A stretch of DNA of 64,000 nt from Streptomyces olivochromogenes (GCF_021538895.1 NZ_JADDRL010000005.1:62001-126000); one strand, 5' to 3'. Shown: positions 41,379 to 52,225, numbered from the stretch's first letter. The notes: generated by a model not told the origin, from the letters alone. Made by a program: numbers and translations.

Positions 41379-43493
41379 TCAGCTCACCGGCTCCGGCGCG
41401 GGTCGCGGCGCCACCGGCTCCGGTGCCCGCGACAGCCGGCCCGGCCACCACACCGCCCGGCCCAGCGCCACGCTCGCGCTGGTCACCAGATAGGTCCGGA
41501 CGAGGAAGGTGTCCAGCAGCACACCGACCGCGATGACGAAGCCGAGCTCGACGAGCGGGACCAGACCCATATTGACGAGGACCGCGAAGGTGGCCGCGAG
41601 GACGAGTCCCGCGGAGGCGATCACCCCGCCGGTGGTGCGCAGCGCGGTGAGCGCGGCGGCGGCCGGTTCGGCGCCGTGCTCTTTGATGCTCCGGGACTCC
41701 TCCCGCATGCGGTGCATGAGGAAGATGCCGTAGTCGACGCCGAGGGCGACCAGGAACACGAAGGACAGCAGCCCGAGCCCGGGATCCGTGCCGTGCAGGC
41801 CGAGCAGCGGTCCGAACACCAGCCCGCCGATGCCGAGCGCCGCACCCCACACCGCGACCACGGCGGCCACCAGGATCAGCGGCGCGACCAGGGAGCGCAG
41901 CAGGGCGACCAGGATCAGCAGGACGGAGAGGAGGACGATCGGCACGACGACCAGCCGGTCGCGGGCGTTGGTGTCCAACAGGTCGAGCTGCTGGGCGCTG
42001 GGGCCGCCGACGTAGGAGCCCTTGAGCGCGTGCCGGAGCTCCTTGATGGTGGCGGTCTCGGCGGCGGACTGGGGCGGCGCGGCGGTGATCACGGAGACCT
42101 CGGTCCAGCCCCCGCCGGTACGGCCCCGCTGCGCGCTCACGACGCCGTGGGTGCCGCGGACCGTGGCCAGGGTGGCGTCGGCCCGGTCCGCCGGGGTGAT
42201 GACGTCGACGGGCTGGGCGGACCGCTCGGGGTAGGCCCGCGCGAGGGTCTCGATGGCGGCCACGGACTCGGGCCGGTCGACGAAGGTGTCCTGCTGCTTG
42301 AGCGCGCCGGGCAGGTTCAGGGCGCCGAGGGCGAGCGCGCCGAGCAGGACGGCACCGGCGGCGAGCACGGTGCGCGGGCGGCGCCCGGCGGAGGTGCCCA
42401 TCGCGGCGAACAGCGACCGGCGGGCCTTGGGCGTGCTGCCGTACGCGGGCACCAACGGCCAGAACACCCGCCGGCCGAGCAGGACGAGGACGGCCGGCAG
42501 GAGGGTCAGCATGGTGGCGAGGGCGCACAGCACGCCGACGGTGCCCAGCGGGCCCATCCCGCGGCTGGAGTTGAGGTCGGCGGCGAGCAGGCACAGCAGT
42601 CCGGCGGCCACCGTGCCGGAGGAGGCGAGCACGGCGGGCCCGCAGCCGCGCAGCGCGGCGCGCATCGCGTCGTACGGCCGCTCGTGGCGCCGCAGCTCCT
42701 CCCGGTACCGGGAGACGAGCAGCAGGGCGTAGTCGGTGCCGGCGCCGAAGACGAGGATGGTCATCACGCCCTGGCTCTGGCCCGAGATGGTCGTGCCGAA
42801 GGCCTGGTTGAGGCCGTAGGCCACGCCCATGGACAGGAAGTCGGCGCTGCCGGCGACGACCAGCGGGACCAGCCACAGCAGCGGGCTGCGGTAGATGAGG
42901 ATGAGCAGTACGGCGACGACGGCCACGGTGGTGTAGAGCAGCGGTCCGTCGAGTCCGGCGTAGACCTCGGAGGCGTCGGTGGACAGCGCGGCGGGGCCGC
43001 CGACCTCGACCGTCAGCCCGGCTGTGCCCTTGGTGTCCGCGGAGTCCCCGGCGTCCCCGGCGATCCGGCGGACGTCGTCGACGAGGGCGTCGCGCTTCTT
43101 CTCGTCGGTGCCGGGCTCGTTGCTGGCGACCGGGTACATGAGGGTGGTGCCGTCGCGGGACGGGACGCCGCGCGGTGTGCCCGTCAGCCGGTGCTGCCGG
43201 GCGATCGTCGCGAGCCGCTCCCCCGCCGCGGCCCGGTCGGCGGCGGTGAGTCCGCCGTCGCGGTGGTAGACGACGACCAGTTCGGTGCTCTCACCGCCCG
43301 GCAGCCGGTGCTGGATCTTCGCGACCCGAGTGGAGTCGGCGCTCGCGGGCAGGTAGTCGGTGACCTGGTTGCGCTGCACGTCGGCGAGTTTCGAGGCGTA
43401 CGGCGAGGCGAGTGCGAGCACGCCGATCCACAGCGCGAGCAGCAGCCACGGAATGGCCCGCCGTCGGGTACGTCTCGTTTCTGCGGCCCCCAT
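41379..43493 (-). CDS. MMPL-family RND transporter
   Basis: 704 aa with about 12 helices in two repeats, each preceded by a large outer domain. FGAGTDYALLLVSRYREELRRHERPYDAM and FLVALGVDYGIFLMHRMREE are the two conserved Asp-Tyr motifs that carry protons in MmpL-type pumps. In actinobacteria such proteins export lipids, siderophores or antibiotics. It is the first gene of the run MMPL-kinase-response regulator-sialidase, so the two-component system may respond to stress from its substrate. The 143-base region upstream ends in a perfect palindrome. Confidence 0.9.
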   Translation of the reverse strand: MGAAETRRTRRRAIPWLLLALWIGVLALASPYASKLADVQRNQVTDYLPASADSTRVAKIQHRLPGGESTELVVVYHRDGGLTAADRAAAGERLATIARQHRLTGTPRGVPSRDGTTLMYPVASNEPGTDEKKRDALVDDVRRIAGDAGDSADTKGTAGLTVEVGGPAALSTDASEVYAGLDGPLLYTTVAVVAVLLILIYRSPLLWLVPLVVAGSADFLSMGVAYGLNQAFGTTISGQSQGVMTILVFGAGTDYALLLVSRYREELRRHERPYDAMRAALRGCGPAVLASSGTVAAGLLCLLAADLNSSRGMGPLGTVGVLCALATMLTLLPAVLVLLGRRVFWPLVPAYGSTPKARRSLFAAMGTSAGRRPRTVLAAGAVLLGALALGALNLPGALKQQDTFVDRPESVAAIETLARAYPERSAQPVDVITPADRADATLATVRGTHGVVSAQRGRTGGGWTEVSVITAAPPQSAAETATIKELRHALKGSYVGGPSAQQLDLLDTNARDRLVVVPIVLLSVLLILVALLRSLVAPLILVAAVVAVWGAALGIGGLVFGPLLGLHGTDPGLGLLSFVFLVALGVDYGIFLMHRMREESRSIKEHGAEPAAAALTALRTTGGVIASAGLVLAATFAVLVNMGLVPLVELGFVIAVGVLLDTFLVRTYLVTSASVALGRAVWWPGRLSRAPEPVAPRPAPEPVS

Positions 43494-43620
43494 GGAAACG
43501 GGCCCTCCCTCCGGAGCGGATGTCTGGGTACGGTCTCCAGACTTCCGCCGCGGCGGGCGCGAATCGTCGCGCGGGAGGGCGAGTTCGGGGGTACTCCGCC
43601 GGGTGGCCGGGCGGCCCGAC

Positions 43621-43636
43621 TACTCCCCGGGGAGTA
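43621..43636. promoter_or_regulatory. Perfect 16-bp palindrome upstream of the MMPL/two-component operon
   Basis: TACTCCCCGGGGAGTA has no loop, so it suits a protein-binding site more than a terminator. It lies 128-143 bases upstream of the MMPL start and abuts the stop of the TerB-like gene. It may be the target of the LuxR-type regulator at 39443-40108. Confidence 0.45.
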
Positions 43637-44332
43637 TCAGGACGGCGTACGCGCGGCCGCCAGCAGCCGGGTCACGTCGTCCGAGCAGATGGTGAGGGCG
43701 GCGCCGATGGTGATGAGGACCTCGCGTTCGGCGGGGGTGTAGGGGCCGTCGGCGAGGGCGATGCGGGCGGCCTGGAGGAGGATCGACTCACGGCCGGGTC
43801 CGGCCAGGTGCGGGGCCAGCGGGTCGAGGGACTCGTGCAGCTCTATGGCCAGGCTCGCGCCGCAGGGCTGGTCGAAAACCCGGCCGGTGTCCGCGGCCAG
43901 CGCGTCCACCAGCGCGGCGAGCTGGTCCTCGGTGCAGTCCGGGAAGCCGGCCCCGCGGACCGCGCCCGCGGCGGCCTCCAGCGACGTACGCGAGCAGGTG
44001 CCGCCGGCCGCCAGCACGGCCAGGGCGACGGTGTGCACGGCGTCGCGGAGCATCGCGGAGAAGCGGGAGGTGGTCGGATGGTCGAGGACGTCGGTGCCGA
44101 AGTGGTGGCGGCAGGCCGCGCACTCCACGACGGGTCCGGTCGCGCCGCGCGGCAGCACGGGCACGCCCAGGAGGGTGAAGCGGCGGCGCCCGGTGAGCCG
44201 CTGGTAGTTGCGGTCGCCCCCGCAACCCGGGCAGAAGAACTCGCCGTCGCCGACGGGCGTCCACGCGGTGCGGGTGCCCATGATGCGCACAGGCCTGGTG
44301 GCACGGCCGTCTCGTCCCCGTACTGGCAGCAC
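43637..44332 (-). CDS. TerB-like protein with N-terminal zinc ribbon
   Basis: 231 aa from GTG 44332, which has AGGAGG six bases upstream. An N-terminal zinc ribbon is formed by FFCPGCGG and ECAACRHHF. The remaining helical domain resembles TerB of tellurite-resistance systems (ILLQAARIALADGPYTPAEREVLITIGAAL near the C-terminus, where acidic residues bind metal). TerB-type proteins sit at the membrane in stress-response complexes. No other ter genes are nearby. It is probably a metal- or redox-linked stress protein. Confidence 0.72.
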   Translation of the reverse strand: MLPVRGRDGRATRPVRIMGTRTAWTPVGDGEFFCPGCGGDRNYQRLTGRRRFTLLGVPVLPRGATGPVVECAACRHHFGTDVLDHPTTSRFSAMLRDAVHTVALAVLAAGGTCSRTSLEAAAGAVRGAGFPDCTEDQLAALVDALAADTGRVFDQPCGASLAIELHESLDPLAPHLAGPGRESILLQAARIALADGPYTPAEREVLITIGAALTICSDDVTRLLAAARTPS

Positions 44333-44375
44333 GTCGCACCTCCTAAGGCCGCGGCAACATCGCCGCGCTGGCGTG

Positions 44376-44404
44376 ATGTTAGCCACATTGTCGAGGTGGA
44401 GTCA
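44376..44404 (-). promoter_or_regulatory. Promoter of the TerB-like gene
   Basis: Reading the minus strand, TGACTC (44404-44399), 17 bases, then TAACAT (44381-44376) give a plausible promoter 44 bases before the GTG at 44332. The -10 is good and the -35 is weak. Confidence 0.45.
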
Positions 44405-44463
44405 GTACCCCGGAGGAGACCTTTCCGTGACCTGCCCGTCCGGATGGCCGATAACCGACGGAA

Positions 44464-44491
44464 CTCCGGCCGCCGTAGAGGGCGGCCGGAG
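44464..44491. terminator. leuA hairpin terminator
   Basis: CTCCGGCCGCC and GGCGGCCGGAG form a perfect 11-bp stem with a 6-base loop. It lies 25 bases beyond the leuA stop on the minus strand. Confidence 0.85.
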
Positions 44492-44515
44492 CTCCGAAAG
44501 TGCCGGTCAGAGGTA

Positions 44516-46522
<2,007 letters not shown>

Positions 46523-46573
46523 TCATGGTTGCGAGTAGTGACAGCGACGTAACGCAGTGCAAGGGTGCCGGGC

Positions 46574-47644
46574 ATGACGACCAACGGGGGCTTTGAGCCC
46601 GTCTTCTGCACCATCGTTCCGCCGCACGTCCTCGACAAGCTGGCCCAGCACGAGGACCCCGCGCTCGCCGGACCCGCCCGCCGCACCCTGGAGCGCGACG
46701 CCTACGAGCGCACCCACCGCCGGCTGACCACCGTCATCGGCGCGCCCAGCGTCGCCCCGCCCGCCGCCGCGGCGCCCAACCAGCCGCACCGCACCATCTA
46801 CGACTGCCGGCACCACACGGAGCTGCCCGGCAAGAAGGTCCGCGCCGAGGGCGAGGACCCGGTCAAGGACGTCACCGTCAACCGCGCCCACGACGGTCTC
46901 GGCGCCACCTTCGAGCTCTATCTGAACGCCTACCAGCGGGACTCGATCGACGGCAGCGGCCTGCCCCTGGACGCCAGCGTCCACTACGACAAGGAGTACA
47001 ACAACGCCTTCTGGAACGGCGAGCAGATGGTGTTCGGCGACGGGGACAACGAGATCTTCCTCGACTTCACCATCCCGATCGACGTCATCGGCCACGAGCT
47101 GACCCACGGCGTCACCCAGTACACGGCGAACCTCACCTACTTCGGGCAGTCGGGCGCGCTCAACGAGTCGCTCTCCGACGTCTTCGGCTCGCTGATCAAG
47201 CAGTACTCGCTGGGCCAGACCGCCGCCGAGGCCGACTGGCTGATCGGCGCGGGCCTGCTCGCCCCGCGCGTCACCGGCACCGCGCTGCGCTCCATGAAGG
47301 CCCCGGGCACGGCGTACGACGACGACGTCCTCGGCAAGGACCCGCAGCCCGCGACGATGGACGACTTCGTCCACACCGGCCGGGACAACGGCGGCGTGCA
47401 CATCAACTCCGGCATCCCCAACCACGCCTTCTACCTGGCCGCCACCGCCCTCGGCGGCAACGCCTGGGAGCGGGCCGGGCAGGTCTGGTACGACGTGCTG
47501 ACCGGCGGCGAGCTGCAGCAGCGGGCCGTCTTCGCGGACTTCGCCACGCTGACCGTCACGGCGGCGCGGGCCCGCTACGGCGAGGGCGAGGAGCTCCAGG
47601 CCGTCCTCAAGGCATGGGAGCAGGTCGGGGTGCGCACGCTCTAG
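46574..47644 (+). CDS. M4-family (thermolysin/protealysin-like) metalloprotease
   Basis: 356 aa. HELTH at about residues 174-178 gives two zinc histidines and the catalytic glutamate. ALNESLSDVFG supplies the third zinc ligand (Glu), and GGVHINSGIPNHAFY the catalytic histidine. There is no signal peptide. A short propeptide-like N-terminus (PPHVLDKLAQ motif) is present, as in protealysin-type enzymes acting inside the cell. The next gene encodes the matching emfourin-type inhibitor. ATG 46574 is preferred to GTG 46565. It is divergent from the leuA leader. Confidence 0.92.
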   Translation: MTTNGGFEPVFCTIVPPHVLDKLAQHEDPALAGPARRTLERDAYERTHRRLTTVIGAPSVAPPAAAAPNQPHRTIYDCRHHTELPGKKVRAEGEDPVKDVTVNRAHDGLGATFELYLNAYQRDSIDGSGLPLDASVHYDKEYNNAFWNGEQMVFGDGDNEIFLDFTIPIDVIGHELTHGVTQYTANLTYFGQSGALNESLSDVFGSLIKQYSLGQTAAEADWLIGAGLLAPRVTGTALRSMKAPGTAYDDDVLGKDPQPATMDDFVHTGRDNGGVHINSGIPNHAFYLAATALGGNAWERAGQVWYDVLTGGELQQRAVFADFATLTVTAARARYGEGEELQAVLKAWEQVGVRTL

Positions 47645-47665
47645 TTCCGTACTAGACAGGGACCC

Positions 47666-47932
47666 ATGCGTATTCAGGTGAGGCGCACGGGTGGATTCGC
47701 GGGCATCGAGCGGTACGCCGAGGTGGACACCTCGGGGCGGCCCGATGCCCACGAGTGGCAGGCCCTGGCCGAGAAGGCGGTCGCCGCCGGCCGCAGCACA
47801 CGGCCCGTCGGAGTGCCGGACGGCTTCGGCTACGAGATCACGGTGGACGGGAAGACCGTGTACGCGGCGGACCCCCGGCTGACCGAGGAGCAGCGGCAGC
47901 TGATCTCGCGGGTCCTGAAGGAGGGGGCCTAG
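47666..47932 (+). CDS. Emfourin-type inhibitor of the M4 protease
   Basis: 88 aa. The opening MRIQVRRTGGFAGIERYAEVD and the short beta-alpha body ending in FGYEITVDGKTVYAADPRLTEEQRQLI match the emfourin family. The founding member from Serratia binds and blocks protealysin, and typically its gene follows that of its protease. Here it lies 21 bases after the M4 protease stop on the same strand. It probably keeps the cytoplasmic protease inactive until needed. Confidence 0.82.
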   Translation: MRIQVRRTGGFAGIERYAEVDTSGRPDAHEWQALAEKAVAAGRSTRPVGVPDGFGYEITVDGKTVYAADPRLTEEQRQLISRVLKEGA

Positions 47933-47939
47933 CCGCAGC

Positions 47940-47960
47940 GGGGCAAGGGGCAAGGGGCAA
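47940..47960. repeat. Three tandem copies of GGGGCAA
   Basis: Three perfect 7-bp units lie between the emfourin gene and the GH1 promoter. No function is apparent. Confidence 0.8.
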
Positions 47961-47985
47961 GCAACCAGCAGTTCGCGCCGGGGCG

Positions 47986-48015
47986 TTGACTTCTGTTACC
48001 GCCGGTACGGATGAT
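47986..48015 (+). promoter_or_regulatory. GH1 promoter with internal palindrome
   Basis: TTGACT (47986-47991), 18 bases, GATGAT (48010-48015). Transcription would start near 48022, at the ATG 48023, suggesting a leaderless message. TACCG-C-CGGTA (47997-48007), a perfect 11-bp palindrome in the spacer, is a possible operator. Confidence 0.5.
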
Positions 48016-48022
48016 CCGGGCC

Positions 48023-49327
48023 ATGGCGACGAACCCGATACCTCAGTTCCCGGCCGGCTTCCTGTGGGGCGTCTCGACCTCGGCCCATCAGATCGAGGGG
48101 GCGGTGGACGAGCGCGAGCCGTCCGTGTGGGACGCGTTCACGGCCGAGCCGGGGCGAGTGAAGGACGGCTCGACGGCGGCGGTGGCCTGCGACCACTACC
48201 ACCGCTACCGCGAGGACGTGGCGCTCCTGGCCGGCCTGGGCGTGGACGCGTACCGCTTCTCCGTCTCCTGGCCGCGCGTGAACTCCCCCGGCGGCCTCGA
48301 CTTCTACGACCGGCTGGTGGACGAGCTGTGCGCGGCCGGCGTCCGCCCCGTCCCGACCCTCTTCCACTGGGACCTGCCGGTGGAGCTGGACTGGCTGGAG
48401 CGGGACACGGCGGCACGGTTCGCCGACTACGTGTCGCTGGTCGCGGAGCGCCTCGGCGACCGCGTCACCAAGTGGATCACCCTCAACGAGCCCGCCGAGC
48501 ACACCCTGCTGGGCCATGCCCTCGGCGCGCACGCCCCGGGCAAGCGGCTCCTCTTCGACGCCCTGCCGGTGGCCCACCACCAGCTGCTGGCCCACGGTCT
48601 GGCGGTCCGCGCCCTGCGCGCGGCCGGGGCGAGGGACATCGGCATCGCCAACTCCCACGGCCCGACCTGGCCCGCCTCGCGGGAGCAGGCCGACCTGGAG
48701 GCGGCCGGCTTCTACGACCTGCTGCTGAACCGCCTGTTCGCCGAGCCGGTCATCCTGGGTGAATATCCGGACGGGCTGGGCGAGTTGATGCCCGGCGACG
48801 TCGAGTCCGACCTGAAGGTCATCGCCGAGCCCGTCGACTGGTACGGCATCAACTACTACGCCCCGACCAGGGTCGGCGCGCCGCAGGGCGCGGACAGCGA
48901 GTTCGGCGGACTGACCATCCCGGCCGAACTCCCCTTCTCCGTCCAGGAGATCGAGGGCCGCCCCGTCACCGACTTCGGCTGGCCGGTCGTCCCCGAGGGA
49001 CTCACGGAGCTGCTGACCGGCTTCAAGGACCGCTACGGCGAACGGCTGCCGCCGGTCGTCATCACCGAGAACGGCTGCTCGTACGAGGGCATCGACGACC
49101 AGGACCGGATCGCCTACCTGGACGGCCATGTGCGGGCGCTGCACGAGGCGTTGGAGTCCGGGGTGGACGTCCGCGGCTACTTCGTCTGGTCGCTGCTCGA
49201 CAACTTCGAGTGGGCGGAGGGGTACGCACGCCGGTTCGGTCTCGTGCACGTGGACTACGGGACGCTGGAGCGGACCCCGAAGGCGTCGTACGGCTGGTTC
49301 CAGGAGCTGCTGCGGGCCCAGAGATGA
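48023..49327 (+). CDS. GH1 beta-glucosidase
   Basis: 434 aa (beta/alpha)8 enzyme hydrolysing beta-glucosides such as cellobiose. FLWGVSTSAHQIEG is the N-terminal family signature. WITLNEPAEH contains the acid/base glutamate (TxNEP), and VVITENGCSYEG the nucleophile (ITENG). There is no signal peptide, so it cleaves imported sugars. ATG 48023 is chosen because the promoter predicts transcription starting there; ATG 48011 falls in the -10. It overlaps the sugar transporter start (ATGA), forming an uptake-and-cleavage pair. Confidence 0.93.
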   Translation: MATNPIPQFPAGFLWGVSTSAHQIEGAVDEREPSVWDAFTAEPGRVKDGSTAAVACDHYHRYREDVALLAGLGVDAYRFSVSWPRVNSPGGLDFYDRLVDELCAAGVRPVPTLFHWDLPVELDWLERDTAARFADYVSLVAERLGDRVTKWITLNEPAEHTLLGHALGAHAPGKRLLFDALPVAHHQLLAHGLAVRALRAAGARDIGIANSHGPTWPASREQADLEAAGFYDLLLNRLFAEPVILGEYPDGLGELMPGDVESDLKVIAEPVDWYGINYYAPTRVGAPQGADSEFGGLTIPAELPFSVQEIEGRPVTDFGWPVVPEGLTELLTGFKDRYGERLPPVVITENGCSYEGIDDQDRIAYLDGHVRALHEALESGVDVRGYFVWSLLDNFEWAEGYARRFGLVHVDYGTLERTPKASYGWFQELLRAQR

Positions 49328-50577
49328 CGACGGTGGGTCCGTCGAGCGCGCTGGCCGAGCCGGTCGAGCGGGTCGGCCGGGGCTGGACGGCGGCGCTCTC
49401 GCTCGCCAACGGGGCGATCTGGGTGGGCTGGTTCGGCCCGCTGCAGATCCTGCTCGCCTCCCAGGCGAAGGACTTCGCTCCCGGCTCCGGCATGTCCAAG
49501 GAGACGATGCTGGCGTGGGTGACCGGCGTCGGCGCGGTCGTCTCGCTGGTCGCCAACCCGCTCTTCGGCGCGCTGTCCGACCGGACGACGGCCTGGTGGG
49601 GCCGCCGCACGCCGTGGATCGTGGCCGGGTCGGCGGGCGGCGCGCTGTCGCTGCTGCTGCTCGCCGGCGCGGGCGGCATGGGCACGATGACGCTGGGCTG
49701 GTGCCTGGTCCAGCTGACGCTCAACGCGGCCTTCGCGGCGGTGACGGCGGCGGTGCCCGACCAGGTGCCGCGGCTCCAACGCGGTGCGGTGGGCGGCTGG
49801 TTGGGCGCGGCCCAGATCCTCGGAGTGGTCGGCGGGACCGGGCTGGCGACGGCGGCGGGCGGCATCGCGGCCGGGTATGCGGCGTGCGCCGTGTTCACGG
49901 TGGTGGGCGTGCTGCCGTACGTACTGCGGTACGAGGACCCGCGCCTCGCGCCGCGGGAGAGGCCGCCGTGGTCCTGGCGTACCTTCCTCGCGGGCTTCTG
50001 GCTGAGCCCGCGCCGGTACCCCGACCTCGGCTGGGCCTGGCTGACCCGGTTCCTGATCAACCTGAGCAACTCCCTGGTGCTGCTGTACCTCCTGTACTAC
50101 CTGCGGGACCGGCTTCACCACCACGACCCCGACGAGGGCGTGCTGATCCTGACGGCGGTCAACGGTCTGACCCTGCTGGGGACGGTCGTGGTGGGCGGGG
50201 TCTGGTCGGACCGTACGGGGCGGCGCAAGCCGTTCGTGCTCTGGTCCGGGGCGCTGATGGCGGTCGCCACGGCGCTCCTGTCGGCCTGGCAGACCTGGCC
50301 GGGGGCGATCGTCGCGGCGGCGGTGCTGGGGATCGGCTTCGGCGTGTTCACCTCGGTCGACTTCGCGTTGATGACGGACGTGCTGCCCAAGGCGACGGAC
50401 CGGGGCAAGGACCTGGGCGTCATCAACGTGGCCAACGCCCTGCCGCAGGTGGCGGCGCCCGCGCTCGCCGCGCCGATCGTGACGTATCTCGGCGGATACC
50501 GGGTGCTCTATCTGGTGGCGGCGGTGATCGGGCTGGTGGGGGCGGGGCTGGTGAGCCGGATACGGGGGGTCGACTGA
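49324..50577 (+). CDS. MFS sugar transporter (GPH/SLC45-like)
   Basis: 417 aa with about 12 helices. WVGWFGPLQILLASQAKDF in helix 1, NPLFGALSDRTTAWWGRRTPWIVAGS after helix 2 and GVWSDRTGRRKPFVLWSG in the second half are typical of sugar-proton symporters. It is coupled to the GH1 gene by ATGA. It most likely imports a beta-glucoside that the GH1 enzyme then splits; the exact sugar is not known. Confidence 0.88.
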   Translation: MTTVGPSSALAEPVERVGRGWTAALSLANGAIWVGWFGPLQILLASQAKDFAPGSGMSKETMLAWVTGVGAVVSLVANPLFGALSDRTTAWWGRRTPWIVAGSAGGALSLLLLAGAGGMGTMTLGWCLVQLTLNAAFAAVTAAVPDQVPRLQRGAVGGWLGAAQILGVVGGTGLATAAGGIAAGYAACAVFTVVGVLPYVLRYEDPRLAPRERPPWSWRTFLAGFWLSPRRYPDLGWAWLTRFLINLSNSLVLLYLLYYLRDRLHHHDPDEGVLILTAVNGLTLLGTVVVGGVWSDRTGRRKPFVLWSGALMAVATALLSAWQTWPGAIVAAAVLGIGFGVFTSVDFALMTDVLPKATDRGKDLGVINVANALPQVAAPALAAPIVTYLGGYRVLYLVAAVIGLVGAGLVSRIRGVD

Positions 50578-50584
50578 GAGGCCC

Positions 50585-51040
50585 TCACATCCGGAACAGC
50601 CTTCCCCGCCAGGTCCACCCCGCTCCGAGGACCGTGTCCCGCAGGGGATCCCGCATCTCCCGAGAGTCGAAGCGAAACGTCTCGACCTTGTGCCGGCGGC
50701 CGTCTTCACCCCGCTCGTACCTCCACTGGCGGGAGACCGTGGTGGCCGGGCCGCGCCCATGGCTGCGCTCGCCCGACCGCGCCTCCCACTGCTCCTGGAG
50801 GGTGCGCACCTCGCGGTCGGCCGGGACGAGGAGCATCCGGGTCCGGAGCCTCAGGCGCAGTTCCGGCACCCGCCACTCCGCCACCAGGTCACCGCCCTCC
50901 TTGGCGGTGGCGTGCCGCACGACCCACGGCACATCCGGGCCATTGAGCGCGAGCAGCGCGGCCCGGAGCTCCGTGGACGGCAGCGAAGGCACCCCGCTTT
51001 GCGGGTACTTGGTGCCGGTCAGTCTGTCGAAGAGGCCCAT
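50585..51040 (-). CDS. Hypothetical protein
   Basis: 151 aa, soluble. It opens MGLFDRLTGTKYPQSGV and is rich in Trp and Arg toward the C-terminus (SRQWRYERGEDGRRHKVETFRFDSREMRDPLRDTV interrupted by turns, ending TWRGRLFRM). The MGLFDRL start is common among small actinobacterial proteins. No known domain is recognised. It is convergent with the sugar transporter, eight bases between stops. Confidence 0.65.
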   Translation of the reverse strand: MGLFDRLTGTKYPQSGVPSLPSTELRAALLALNGPDVPWVVRHATAKEGGDLVAEWRVPELRLRLRTRMLLVPADREVRTLQEQWEARSGERSHGRGPATTVSRQWRYERGEDGRRHKVETFRFDSREMRDPLRDTVLGAGWTWRGRLFRM

Positions 51041-51095
51041 GCGGCCAGCCTAGGGGCGGGCCCGGAGCGCCGGATGCCGGGCCCCTGACGTCGTC

Positions 51096-52190
51096 TCAGG
51101 CCGCGTCGGTGTCGGTCGCCGTCAGGACCGCGACCCTGGTGCCGGAGGGGTCGAGGACCGCGAAGGCCAGGTCGGCGGTGTCGTGGTGGAACCAGGGCGT
51201 GAACGCCATGAAGCGCAGCCACCGGTGGTCGATGCCGTACCGCACGGCATCCAGGAACGGAACGTCGGCGGGCAGCCCCAGCAGGGCGTAGAGGCTCTCC
51301 CACGCGTACAGCCGCGCGTAGGCGCCGCCCTGTGCGCCGCCGTTCACCCCGCCGCCCCGGGCGGCCGAGAACAGCTCGCCCAGTACATCGTCGGGGGTCG
51401 TCCGGCAGGCCACGGACCTCCCGGTGCGCGTGCCCTCGTCCGCCAGACTGGCCAGGGGCAGTTCCCGGAGGAAGGAGAAGCCGAAGTCGTCCGGGTCGAG
51501 CGGGTGCGGCAGGAGGAAGAAGCGTGCCTCGGGGGTCCGGGACCAGCCACCGGCGGTGAAGGGTCGCGCGGCGGCCCGGGCACGGTCGTCGTCGGGTGCC
51601 TGAGCCGCTGTCCGCCCGGCCGCCGCGCCGGACGCCGAGGACGGCACCTCCGGGAAGCGCGTGCGGAGCTGGGCCGACGTCCTGACCGGCCCCAGCCCGC
51701 GAACGCGGACGCCGAACCGGTGCTCGATGTCCAACCTGGTCCTGGGCAGCCGGGCCAACGGGTGTCCCAGCTCCCGCAGCCGCTCCGCGTACGCGTCCGG
51801 CGCGGGCCGGACACGCCCCGCGCCCAGCAGCGACAACTCACCGAGCAGACAGGCCCGTACCTCGACCTCCGGGTCGACCGGACCGTCGGGCAGCACACCG
51901 AACAGGGGCTCCAGATCCCGCGGTTGCTGCGACGTGGCCAGCTTCTCGGCCACCGCGCGCAGCAGGCGGACGCTCGCCCCGTCCCGCTCGCCCGTGAGGG
52001 GCAGCAACCGGCCCACGATGTCCGCGGCGAACCGGGCGCACTCCCGCGACCGCGTCGCGGCGAGCACCTCGGCGATCCGCCCGACGGCGCGCACCACCCA
52101 GGCGCCCCGGAGCGCGGCACCGGCCGTCCCGCGGCACAGCCGCTCCGCCGCTTCGTACAACTCGGAGGGGCGGTGCTCGGCCAGCCGCAC
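51096..52190 (-). CDS. Hypothetical protein, possible DUF6183-like
   Basis: 364 aa from GTG 52190, the first usable start after era. The N-terminal half is helical with a repetitive alanine/leucine pattern. The C-terminal part has ARFFLLPHPLDPDDFGFSFLRELPL and GGAYARLYAWESLYALLGL then a HRWLRFMAFTPWFHHDTADLAFAVLDPSG block, which recalls DUF6183 proteins of Streptomyces. That match is from memory and unsure. No catalytic motif is apparent. It lies 35 bases after era on the same strand. Confidence 0.6.
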   Translation of the reverse strand: MRLAEHRPSELYEAAERLCRGTAGAALRGAWVVRAVGRIAEVLAATRSRECARFAADIVGRLLPLTGERDGASVRLLRAVAEKLATSQQPRDLEPLFGVLPDGPVDPEVEVRACLLGELSLLGAGRVRPAPDAYAERLRELGHPLARLPRTRLDIEHRFGVRVRGLGPVRTSAQLRTRFPEVPSSASGAAAGRTAAQAPDDDRARAAARPFTAGGWSRTPEARFFLLPHPLDPDDFGFSFLRELPLASLADEGTRTGRSVACRTTPDDVLGELFSAARGGGVNGGAQGGAYARLYAWESLYALLGLPADVPFLDAVRYGIDHRWLRFMAFTPWFHHDTADLAFAVLDPSGTRVAVLTATDTDAA

Positions 52191-52225
52191 CAGCTCCGGC
52201 TCCGGCCGTTCCCAGAGCGGCCGGA

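Noticed and set aside
44464..44491. Inverted repeat considered as an operator for the TerB-like gene.
   Set aside because: It lies just beyond the leuA stop with an 11-bp stem and 6-base loop, as a terminator should.
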